Numbered from the stretch's first letter, positions 1 to 5,316 are shown. The stretch is 5,316 nt of DNA from Actinomycetota bacterium (GCA_018895315.1 JAHIOK010000202.1:1-5316); one strand, 5' to 3'. The notes: generated by a model from the letters alone, not told the origin. Numbers and translations: made by a program.

Positions 1-38
1 CTGCTCATCGAACAGCACTGACGACTGGGCGATCGCGT

Positions 39-53
39 CGCGCTCTGAGCGCG
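39..53. terminator. short hairpin just past the menC stop
   Basis: CGCGCT (39-44), the loop CTG (45-47) and AGCGCG (48-53) form a perfect 6-bp stem that begins 3 nt beyond the menC stop (57-59 on the minus strand). It lacks a T-run in both directions, so any terminator role would be weak or bidirectional. The rest of 1-56 shows no assignable gene. Confidence 0.3.
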
Positions 54-56
54 GGG

Positions 57-1055
57 TCAGTGCGTCAGCAGGGCGTGGCAGCGTGTCAACCGGTCGATCC
101 ACCAGGCGTGCCGCTCGGCGGAGACCGCGAGTTCATCCAGGCGTGCGGCATCCGGGGTCACTCGCCCGACCGCCAGCATCCCGTCGTGCGCGGCCAGCGG
201 GGGTACGACGACGTCGCTCGTGAAGAGCGACGCGGTGCCGAGGCCGCAGTCGTAGTCGAGGTGGGGGAGTGCCGCCGCGAGTGTCGCGCCCATCGCGAGG
301 CCGATCGAAGTGTCGAGCGCGCTGGAGACCACCGCGGGCAAACCCGCTTCGGCGACGATCGCGAGAGCCCGGCGCACTCCGCCGAGCGGCTGTGCCTTGA
401 TCACGAGCAGATCCGCGGCCCCCGCCCGTGCCACCGCGAGCGGATCCGAGGCCTTGCGCACGCTCTCATCGGCGGCGATCGGGATGCCGAGGTACTTCAC
501 GCGGCGGCGGAGTTCGGCGAGCTCATCGATCGTGGTGCACGGCTGCTCGAGGTACTCCAGGTCGCAGTCGGCCATCGCGTGCACGGCGTGCTCGGCCTCG
601 TCGACGTTCCAGCCACCGTTCGCATCGATGCGCACGCGACCCTCCGGTCCCATCGCCGCGCGCACGGCGCGCACGCGGGCGATGTCATCGGCGAGGGTCT
701 GCCCCGGCTCGGCGACTTTGACTTTGGCGGTCCGGCAGCCGTCGAAGCGCGCGAGGACTGCGGCGACGGATGCCGCGGCCACCGCGGGCACCGTCGCATT
801 GACCGCGATCGCGGTGCGAAGCGCCTCGGGCTGGGGGCGCCATCCGAAGTCGAGCGCGGCGGCGAGCCACGTCGAAGCCTCGGCGTCGTCGTACTCGGCG
901 AACGGCGAGAACTCCGTCCATCCCTCCGGTCCCTCCAGCAGCAGCGCCTCGCGCACGTCGATGCCGCGGAATCGCGTGGCCAGCGGGAGAGCGACGACCC
1001 GCGCCGAGGCGAGCAGTTCGTCGAGCGAGGGGATGACGGCATCGTCGAGGTTCAC
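57..1055 (-). CDS. menC: o-succinylbenzoate synthase (MenC)
   Basis: This cytoplasmic enolase-superfamily enzyme dehydrates SHCHC to o-succinylbenzoate in menaquinone synthesis. Numbered from the GTG at 1055 (332 aa), the barrel shows the whole catalytic set. The KxK pair is K111 and K113. The metal ligands are D144 (in IDANGGW), E170 (in YLEQP) and D196 (in AADES). The opposing lysine is K220 (in VIKAQP). An SSALDTSIG loop follows near the C-terminus. The length fits short actinobacterial MenC. An upstream in-frame GTG at 1079 would add eight residues (MERGDDGE), but it sits one base from the large palindrome and has no Shine-Dalgarno sequence. The GTG at 1055 has a GGGGGG run 11 nt upstream (1067-1072), so I prefer it, without certainty. 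The gene diverges from the other men genes. Identity is strong; only the start is uncertain. Confidence 0.93.
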   Translation of the reverse strand: MNLDDAVIPSLDELLASARVVALPLATRFRGIDVREALLLEGPEGWTEFSPFAEYDDAEASTWLAAALDFGWRPQPEALRTAIAVNATVPAVAAASVAAVLARFDGCRTAKVKVAEPGQTLADDIARVRAVRAAMGPEGRVRIDANGGWNVDEAEHAVHAMADCDLEYLEQPCTTIDELAELRRRVKYLGIPIAADESVRKASDPLAVARAGAADLLVIKAQPLGGVRRALAIVAEAGLPAVVSSALDTSIGLAMGATLAAALPHLDYDCGLGTASLFTSDVVVPPLAAHDGMLAVGRVTPDAARLDELAVSAERHAWWIDRLTRCHALLTH

Positions 1056-1080
1056 CTCCCCATCATCCCCCCGCTCCACT

Positions 1081-1146
1081 TCCGTTTACGCACGGTTGTG
1101 GGTGGTTTGTGGCGCCGAGAGTCACCCGAAATCGTGCGTAAACGGA
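1081..1146 (+). repeat. 66-bp long palindrome / RNA hairpin between menC and the LLM gene
   Basis: The arms TCCGTTTACGCACG (1081-1094) and CGTGCGTAAACGGA (1133-1146) are perfect 14-bp inverted repeats. Pairing continues inward with GGGTG (1100-1104) against CACCC (1123-1127). As plus-strand RNA, positions 1081-1108 pair with 1119-1146: 22 Watson-Crick pairs, five G-U wobbles and one G-A mismatch (1098/1129), around a 10-nt loop containing GGCGCC. No U-tract follows on either side, so it is not a classical intrinsic terminator. It lies next to the menC start and within the divergent promoter region. It could be a REP-like dispersed repeat, a leader structure or a protein-binding dyad. The structure is seen directly; the role is unknown. 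Confidence 0.85.
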
Positions 1147-1186
1147 CGGCGTGGCCGGCCCGGAGCCCTCGGAGCGGGAGCGGGAA

Positions 1187-1192
1187 TAGGCT
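1187..1192 (+). promoter_or_regulatory. -10 box TAGGCT, leaderless promoter of the LLM oxidoreductase gene
   Basis: TAGGCT fits the actinobacterial TANNNT -10 consensus and ends 6 nt before the ATG at 1199. Transcription would therefore start at or within a base or two of the start codon. No convincing -35 box lies 17 nt upstream. The gene has no purine-rich Shine-Dalgarno sequence at normal spacing, which agrees with leaderless translation. menB shows the identical layout. Confidence 0.65.
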
Positions 1193-1193
1193 A
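1188..1193 (-). promoter_or_regulatory. possible -10 box TAGCCT for menC, overlapping the divergent -10
   Basis: Read on the minus strand, TAGCCT also matches TANNNT and overlaps the plus-strand TAGGCT by five bases. If used, menC transcription would begin near 1181 and carry a leader of about 125 nt that contains the complement of the large palindrome. No -35 box is visible, and the match could be a by-product of the near-symmetric TAGGCTA, so support is weak. Confidence 0.25.
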
Positions 1194-1198
1194 GCGGG

Positions 1199-1993
1199 AT
1201 GCTTCTCGACACTCCCGTGCGCCTCGGCGTGCAGCTGCAGCCCCAGCACATCACCTACCCCCAGATGCGTGACGCGGTGCGTCGCCTCGAAGACCTCGGC
1301 GTCGACATCCTGTTCAACTGGGATCACTTCTTCCCGCTCTACGGCGACCCCGACGGCATGCACTTCGAGGCATGGACGATGCTCGGCGCGTGGGCCGAAC
1401 AGACCGAGCGCGTGGAGTTCGGCTCGCTGGTGAGCTGCAACAGCTATCGCAACGCCGACCTGCAGGCCGATATGGCCCGCACGCTCGATCACATCAGCGC
1501 CAAGGGCGGCGAAGGGCGGTTCATCTTCGGCACAGGTTCTGGCTGGTTCGAGCGCGACTACGACGAGTATGGCTATGAGTTCGGCACCGCGGGGTCGCGC
1601 CTGAACGACCTCGCCGACGGTCTCGCCCGCGTTACCGCGCGCTGGGAGAAGCTCAACCCGGTGCCGACCCGGCGCATCCCGATCATGATCGGCGGCGCCG
1701 GTGAGCAGAAAACCCTGCGCCTGGTGGCCCGGCACGCCGACATCTGGCACAGCTTCGTGAAGCCCGATGATCTTGCGCACAAAGTGTCGGTCATCGAGGA
1801 CTGGGCCGAGAAGGAGGGGCGCCCGACCTCCGGCCTCATCATCTCGAACGAGCTGAAGGATCGCGGCGAGGACTTCGCCGACGCACTGTTCGAGGGCGGG
1901 ACGCGACTGTTCACCCTGGGCCTCGAAGGGCCCGACTTCGACTACGACCTCGTCACGTCGTGGCTCCGCTGGCGCGACGCCAAGAACGGCTGA
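1199..1993 (+). CDS. LLM class (luciferase-like) F420-dependent oxidoreductase
   Basis: The 264-aa protein looks like a luciferase-like monooxygenase-fold (TIM barrel) enzyme of the actinobacterial F420-using type. Visible family marks are RLGVQLQPQ at strand 1 (8-16), the FNWDHFFPLYGDPDG segment (39-53), TMLGAWAEQTERVEFG (60-75), SYRNADLQADMARTLDHIS (82-100), the GTGSGWFERDYDEYGYEFG segment (111-129) and PIMIGGAGEQKTLRLVARHAD (161-181), a likely cofactor phosphate-binding region. The family transfers hydride to or from coenzyme F420 (some members use FMN); the substrate cannot be read from sequence. There is no signal peptide or membrane segment, so it should be cytosolic. The ATG at 1199 is chosen because TAGGCT ends 6 nt upstream. 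It lies 105 bp before menB on the same strand. Family is confident; cofactor is inferred from family resemblance and substrate is unknown. Confidence 0.88.
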   Translation: MLLDTPVRLGVQLQPQHITYPQMRDAVRRLEDLGVDILFNWDHFFPLYGDPDGMHFEAWTMLGAWAEQTERVEFGSLVSCNSYRNADLQADMARTLDHISAKGGEGRFIFGTGSGWFERDYDEYGYEFGTAGSRLNDLADGLARVTARWEKLNPVPTRRIPIMIGGAGEQKTLRLVARHADIWHSFVKPDDLAHKVSVIEDWAEKEGRPTSGLIISNELKDRGEDFADALFEGGTRLFTLGLEGPDFDYDLVTSWLRWRDAKNG

Positions 1994-2007
1994 GCTCGGC
2001 TCCGAGC
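1994..2007 (+). other. small hairpin right after the LLM stop codon
   Basis: GCTCG (1994-1998) and CGAGC (2003-2007) form a 5-bp stem with a 4-nt loop directly after the TGA at 1991-1993. A second 5-bp hairpin, GGGGC-CTCA-GCCCC, lies at 2048-2061. Neither is followed by a T-run, so they are at best weak or Rho-assisted terminators between the LLM gene and menB. Such short GC stems arise easily by chance at this base composition. Confidence 0.25.
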
Positions 2008-2086
2008 GCCGCTCTCATCGTCCAGGGCACGAGCCCGCGGGATGCCAGGGGCCTCAGCCCCGACGGCGACCGCCATGCCTCGCGCG

Positions 2087-2092
2087 TAGGCT
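2087..2092 (+). promoter_or_regulatory. -10 box TAGGCT, leaderless promoter of menB
   Basis: TAGGCT is followed by GGCGCG and then the GTG start at 2099, the same 6-nt spacing as in front of the LLM gene. The predicted transcript begins at the start codon, and no Shine-Dalgarno sequence is present. No -35 match is evident. The repeated geometry at two independent starts in one window supports a real promoter. Confidence 0.68.
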
Positions 2093-2098
2093 GGCGCG

Positions 2099-2998
2099 GT
2101 GACTGTTTCCGAGCTTTTCGACGCTGCCGAATGGGATGTCGCCCCCGGCGCCGAGGGATACACCGACATCACGTCCCACCTCTCGAAGGACGGGCGGATC
2201 GCGCGCATCGCGTTCGCGCGGCCGGAGGTGCGCAATGCCTTCCGCCCGCACACGGTCGACGAGCTCTACCAGGCGCTCGACGACGCTCGGCAGAACCCGC
2301 GCATCGGGGTCGTTCTGCTGACGGGCAACGGCCCCAGCGCAAAGGACGGCGGCTGGGCTTTCTGTTCCGGCGGCGACCAGCGTATTCGCGGCCGAGACGG
2401 ATACAAGTACTCCGAGTCGGACGCCGTGACCGATCCAGCCCGCGCGGGGCGGCTGCACATCCTCGAGGTGCAGCGGCTGATCCGCTTCATGCCGAAGGTC
2501 GTCATCGCCGTGATCCCGGGGTGGGCCGCCGGTGGCGGGCACTCGCTGCACGTGGTCTGCGACCTGTCGATCGCGTCGCGCGAGCACGGGCGCTTCAAGC
2601 AGACCGACGCCGATGTCGGCTCGTTCGACGCCGGCTACGGCTCGGCGTATTTCGCTCGCCAGATTGGGCAGAAGTTCGCCCGCGAGGTGTTCTTCCTCGC
2701 CGAGGAGTACTCGGCCCAGCGCGCCTACGAGATGGGTGCGGTGAACCGGGTCGTGCCCCACGTCGACCTCGAACGCGAGGCGATCGCCATGGCCCGCGGC
2801 ATCCTCACGAAGTCGCCCACCGCGATCCGCATGCTCAAGTTCGCGTTCAACGCCGTCGATGACGGCATGGTGGGCCAGCAGGTGTTCGCCGGCGAGGCCA
2901 CCCGCCTCGCCTACGGCACGGACGAGGCGGTCGAAGGGCGCGATGCCTTCCTCGAGAAGCGCGAGCCCGACTGGTCGCCGTACCCCTGGCACTTCTGA
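2099..2998 (+). CDS. menB: 1,4-dihydroxy-2-naphthoyl-CoA synthase (MenB), type II
   Basis: This crotonase-superfamily enzyme performs the Dieckmann-type ring closure of o-succinylbenzoyl-CoA to 1,4-dihydroxy-2-naphthoyl-CoA in the cytosol. The 299-aa protein has the MenB signature CSGGDQRIRG (89-98), the oxyanion-hole region PGWAAGGGHSLH (140-151) and the active-site stretch QTDADVGSFDAGYGS (168-182). The C-terminus has GEATRLAYGTDEAVEGRDAF and PDWSPYPWHF. D170, S175, D177 and Y272 correspond, with a constant offset of 15, to M. tuberculosis Asp185, Ser190, Asp192 and Tyr287. D170 marks the bicarbonate-independent class, whereas E. coli has Gly156 there and needs bicarbonate. The GTG start is supported by the -10 box 6 nt upstream. 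It precedes menE by 109 bp on the same strand and uses the product of MenE. Identity is very secure. Confidence 0.97.
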   Translation: MTVSELFDAAEWDVAPGAEGYTDITSHLSKDGRIARIAFARPEVRNAFRPHTVDELYQALDDARQNPRIGVVLLTGNGPSAKDGGWAFCSGGDQRIRGRDGYKYSESDAVTDPARAGRLHILEVQRLIRFMPKVVIAVIPGWAAGGGHSLHVVCDLSIASREHGRFKQTDADVGSFDAGYGSAYFARQIGQKFAREVFFLAEEYSAQRAYEMGAVNRVVPHVDLEREAIAMARGILTKSPTAIRMLKFAFNAVDDGMVGQQVFAGEATRLAYGTDEAVEGRDAFLEKREPDWSPYPWHF

Positions 2999-3091
2999 TG
3001 CGGTGCCCGGCGACTGCTGACCGACGCGAAAACGGGGATCCACGCGCTGTCGGCGCCACGTCTGCACCAGCGAGCAGTTCTCCGGCACGCG

Positions 3092-3097
3092 TAAGCC
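3092..3097 (+). promoter_or_regulatory. weak candidate -10 box TAAGCC before menE
   Basis: TAAGCC lies 10 nt before the ATG at 3108. It keeps the TA of TANNNT but lacks the final T, so it is weaker than the boxes before the LLM gene, menB and menA. The start has no clear Shine-Dalgarno sequence; the 10 nt between are CG-repeat-like (3098-3107). If used, the transcript would have a 5' leader of only a few bases. The alternative is read-through from menB. Confidence 0.3.
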
Positions 3098-3107
3098 GCG
3101 CGCGCGG

Positions 3108-4262
3108 ATGACGCTGCAACCCGTCGCGGGCGACGACCCGCGCGACATCCTGCGGGCGCTGCGTGCGGCGATGAACGGGTCGGGGCCCGCACTCGGCCTC
3201 GGTATGGTGACTCCGCCTCCGGCCGACCCTCCGACGGGGACCGCGGTGGTGGTGACGACCTCGGGGTCGACCGGTATTCCGAAGAGCGTCGTCCTCGGCC
3301 GCGCCGCGCTCACGGCCAGCGCTCTGGCGACGGCTGCGCGGATCGGCGAGGGCGCGTGGCTGCTGGCGCTGCCCGCGACCTACGTCGCCGGGCTGCAGGT
3401 ACTCGTGCGCTCGCTCGTGGCGGGGCGCGAGCCGGGGATCCTCTCGGGCACGTTCTCGCCGGCCTCGTTCGCGGCGGCTGCGCTGACGCTGACCTCGAGC
3501 GAGAACGGCGCGCGGGTTCCGACCTTCACCTCGCTGGTGCCGGCGCAATTGACGAAACTGCTGGATGCCGCTGCCGATGCCACGATCGCATCGGCGTTGC
3601 GGTCGTTCGAGGCGATCCTCGTCGGGGGGCAAGCACTGCCGGTGGCCACCCTGGAGCGTGCCCAGGCCGCTGGCGCGCGCATCGTGCGCACCTACGGCTC
3701 GACTGAGACCAGCGGTGGCTGCGTGTACGACGGTCGCCCGCTCGACGACGTCGCACTGCGCGTCGTGGGGGGAGAGCTCCAGATCTCCGGCCCGACCCTC
3801 GCCGACGGATACCTCGGAGACGAGGCGCTCACGGATGCCGCGTTCCTCCGCGATGCCGATGGCACCCGCTGGTATCGCACCGGTGATGCCGGCACCATCG
3901 ACGACGGCATCGTCCGTGTGCGGGGACGGATCGACAACGTGATCGTTTCGGGGGGGCTCAACATCTCGCTCGACCGTGTGGAGCGCATCGTCCGCGGCAT
4001 CCCGGGGCTCGAAGATGCGGTCGTCGTGGGCGTGACAGACGAGCGCTGGGGCGAGGCATCCGTGGTCGTGGTCCCGCGCGGTGGAGCCCTGCGACGCAGC
4101 GAGTCGACGCAGCTCGACGACGCGCGCGCGGCGGTGGCGGATGAGATCGGGCCGCACGCGCGACCGGCCCGTCTCGTGCTGGTCGACGAGCTGGCGACGT
4201 TACCCTCGGGCAAACCCGACCGCGAGGCGATCCGCCGCTCCGTGGCGGCGCTGAACCGCTGA
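3108..4262 (+). CDS. menE: o-succinylbenzoate-CoA ligase (MenE)
   Basis: This adenylate-forming (ANL) enzyme activates o-succinylbenzoate with ATP and joins it to CoA, giving the MenB substrate. In the 384-aa protein the P-loop TTSGSTGIPKS is at 50-60. VGGQALP (172-178) and YGSTETSGG (196-204) form the A4/A5 region. YRTGD (256-260) holds the ribose-binding aspartate D260. RGRIDNVIVSGGLNIS (272-287) is the hinge and A8 segment. The C-terminal PSGKPDR (366-372) supplies catalytic K369. The P-loop begins only 50 residues in, so most of the usual N-terminal subdomain is absent. E. coli and Bacillus MenE are about 450-490 aa, but compact forms are usual in actinobacteria (M. tuberculosis about 360 aa). 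The men context selects MenE over other acyl-CoA ligases. The ATG was chosen from the frame and the conserved beginning; ribosome-binding evidence is poor. Confidence 0.95.
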   Translation: MTLQPVAGDDPRDILRALRAAMNGSGPALGLGMVTPPPADPPTGTAVVVTTSGSTGIPKSVVLGRAALTASALATAARIGEGAWLLALPATYVAGLQVLVRSLVAGREPGILSGTFSPASFAAAALTLTSSENGARVPTFTSLVPAQLTKLLDAAADATIASALRSFEAILVGGQALPVATLERAQAAGARIVRTYGSTETSGGCVYDGRPLDDVALRVVGGELQISGPTLADGYLGDEALTDAAFLRDADGTRWYRTGDAGTIDDGIVRVRGRIDNVIVSGGLNISLDRVERIVRGIPGLEDAVVVGVTDERWGEASVVVVPRGGALRRSESTQLDDARAAVADEIGPHARPARLVLVDELATLPSGKPDREAIRRSVAALNR

Positions 4263-4283
4263 CGGTCGCGGTCCCGCACGCCT

Positions 4284-4313
4284 GAGCGGAGCGGCATGCA
4301 TCGCCGGCCGCTC
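4284..4313 (+). other. imperfect dyad between menE and menA, abutting the menA -10 box
   Basis: GAGCGG (4284-4289) pairs with CCGCTC (4308-4313), and inside it CGGC (4292-4295) pairs with GCCG (4303-4306) around a 7-nt loop, with a small asymmetric internal loop. It ends one base before TAAGAT. It may be the menE terminator stem, though no T-run follows, or an operator-like dyad in the menA promoter spacer. The pairing is seen directly; the role is inferred. Confidence 0.4.
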
Positions 4314-4319
4314 TAAGAT
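4314..4319 (+). promoter_or_regulatory. -10 box TAAGAT, near-leaderless promoter of menA
   Basis: TAAGAT matches TANNNT well and ends 8 nt before the GTG start at 4328. The expected transcription start is therefore within about two bases of the start codon. The intervening GTCCCTTC has no Shine-Dalgarno sequence. The ATG at 4318, which overlaps the box, is in another frame and is not the menA start. Confidence 0.62.
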
Positions 4320-4327
4320 GTCCCTTC

Positions 4328-5299
4328 GTGGCAGGCAATACGAAGAAGCGCACCCAGACCGGTTCGAAGAAGCAGCGCCCGCGCGGCAATCCGCAACGGG
4401 CGCAGACTCCCGTGCGGCAGGTGCGAAAGGCGACTGCGGGGGATTGGGTGGGCGCGGCGCGGCTGCGCACCCTGCCGCTCGCCATCACTCCAGTGCTCAT
4501 CGGCACGGGTGCGGCGCGCGTGGTCGATCCGCTGTTCCACTGGGTGCTCGCGCTCGGATGCCTCCTGGTTGCGGTCTTTCTTCAGATCGGCGTCAACTAC
4601 GCCAACGACTACAGCGACGGTATCCGTGGCACCGATGACCACCGCGTGGGCCCCGCGCGTCTGACGGCGTCGCGTCGCGCCCGGCCGCGCACGGTCGCGA
4701 TCGTTGCGCTGGTGTTCTTCGGGCTCGCAGCGCTCGTCGGACTCGCGCTCGTCATCCGCACCCAGCAGTGGTGGATCCTGCTGATCGGTGCCGCATGCCT
4801 GGCCGCCGCCTGGTTCTACACCGGCGGAAAGCGCCCGTACGGCTATATCGGTCTCGGCGAGGTGTTCGTGTTCGTCTTCTTCGGGCTCGTCGCGACCCTC
4901 GGCACGACCTGGATCCAGGTGCAGGCGGCCCCGCAGGAGGCGTGGTTCGGTGCGGTTGCGGCGGGCTTTTTCGCCTGCGCCGTACTCCTCGCGAACAACC
5001 TGCGCGACATCGACCAGGACAAGGTCGCGGGCAAGCGCACCCTGAGCGTGCGGATCGGCAAGCGGGCGACGCAGGTGCTGTTCACGCTGTTCCTGGTGAT
5101 CCCGTTCGCGATCGGGGTATTCCTCGCGCTGTTCTATCCGATCGCCTGGCTGACACTGATGGCTCTGCTCACCGGCATCCCCGCGATCCTGATCGTCTGG
5201 ACGTTCCGTCAGCCGCGCGAACTCGTGATCGCGCTGACACTGACCTCGATCACATCGGTGGCCTACGGCGCCCTGCTCTTCTGGGCGTTCGTCGGCTGA
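4328..5299 (+). CDS. menA: 1,4-dihydroxy-2-naphthoate polyprenyltransferase (MenA)
   Basis: This UbiA-superfamily integral membrane prenyltransferase joins a polyprenyl diphosphate to DHNA with loss of CO2, giving demethylmenaquinone. The 323-aa protein has both Mg-diphosphate motifs: NDYSD (93-97) in the first loop and DIDQD (227-231) in NNLRDIDQDKVAGKRT. YTGGKRPYGYIGLGE (164-178), typical of MenA, lies between them. About nine hydrophobic helices are visible, near 48-66, 70-90, 121-142, 148-165, 173-193, 206-222, 248-267, 272-291 and 300-321. Residues 1-40 are strongly basic and rich in K, R and Q, probably a cytosolic tail. The GTG start is supported by TAAGAT 8 nt upstream. It lies 65 bp after menE on the same strand and uses the end product of the MenE/MenB steps after thioester hydrolysis. 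Identity is very secure; the prenyl chain length cannot be read from sequence. Confidence 0.96.
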   Translation: MAGNTKKRTQTGSKKQRPRGNPQRAQTPVRQVRKATAGDWVGAARLRTLPLAITPVLIGTGAARVVDPLFHWVLALGCLLVAVFLQIGVNYANDYSDGIRGTDDHRVGPARLTASRRARPRTVAIVALVFFGLAALVGLALVIRTQQWWILLIGAACLAAAWFYTGGKRPYGYIGLGEVFVFVFFGLVATLGTTWIQVQAAPQEAWFGAVAAGFFACAVLLANNLRDIDQDKVAGKRTLSVRIGKRATQVLFTLFLVIPFAIGVFLALFYPIAWLTLMALLTGIPAILIVWTFRQPRELVIALTLTSITSVAYGALLFWAFVG

Positions 5300-5316
5300 G
5301 CCGGGCTACCGCTCGC

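Noticed and set aside
1..21. Possible 3' end of a plus-strand gene (LLIEQH then TGA at 19-21), or start of a minus-strand gene at ATG 8-6 (menD would be a natural neighbour of menC)
   Set aside because: Only 8-21 bases are available and neither reading has a motif, so no gene can be supported.
29..36. 8-bp palindrome GCGATCGC
   Set aside because: A single short GC-rich palindrome is expected by chance and has no associated feature.
60..1433. Long plus-strand open frame antisense to menC and running into the LLM gene
   Set aside because: It is a high-G+C shadow frame rich in Arg, Gly and Ala with no domain. It overlaps a MenC with all catalytic residues and then the LLM gene in another frame.
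1052..1780. Minus-strand open frame antisense to the LLM gene and covering the palindrome
   Set aside because: No domain, and it is explained by codon bias of the LLM gene. Its end is a translation of the palindrome, not a protein feature.
2054..3313. Long minus-strand open frame antisense to menB
   Set aside because: Low-complexity Arg/Val/Gly-rich translation with no recognisable motif; the opposite strand encodes a complete MenB.
2847..4157. Long minus-strand open frame antisense to menE
   Set aside because: Arg/His-rich shadow translation caused by third-position G/C bias; the opposite strand encodes MenE with all core motifs.
4318..4638. Plus-strand frame starting at the ATG of TAAGATG before menA
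   Set aside because: It overlaps MenA out of frame and has no recognisable features; the ATG is part of the predicted -10 box.

Overview
The window is a 5.3-kb piece of a high-G+C actinobacterial chromosome. Codon use and protein style, such as a type II MenB ending in PDWSPYPWHF and a short MenE, point to Microbacteriaceae and probably a Microbacterium-like organism; this is inference from sequence character, not a search. It holds five intact genes, four of which are menaquinone (vitamin K2) biosynthesis genes.

Layout: menC (o-succinylbenzoate synthase) lies on the minus strand at the left. A 120-bp divergent intergenic region follows. Then four plus-strand genes run to the right end: a luciferase-like (LLM class, probably F420-dependent) oxidoreductase, menB, menE and menA. 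All coding regions look complete. The first 56 bases and the last 17 bases hold no assignable gene.

Pathway: MenC dehydrates SHCHC to o-succinylbenzoate (OSB). MenE activates OSB with ATP and CoA. MenB closes the ring to 1,4-dihydroxy-2-naphthoyl-CoA. After thioester hydrolysis, MenA prenylates DHNA at the membrane, and a MenG/UbiE methyltransferase elsewhere would finish the quinone. MenF, MenD, the thioesterase and MenG are not in this window. The LLM-class enzyme has no textbook role in this pathway.

Regulation: the plus-strand genes are separated by 65-109 bp, and at least three carry their own TANNNT -10 box 6-8 nt before the start codon. This is the geometry of leaderless transcripts. 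Two of them share the identical arrangement TAGGCT-N6-start.

The most unusual element is a 66-bp palindrome at 1081-1146 between menC and the LLM gene. Read as plus-strand RNA it folds into a 28-pair stem with a single mismatch. Five of its six non-Watson-Crick positions are G-U wobbles in that orientation only, which hints that it is or was an RNA structure or a dispersed REP-like element. Otherwise the region looks like an ordinary housekeeping menaquinone locus; I found no CRISPR array, transposon, tRNA, rRNA or defence system.
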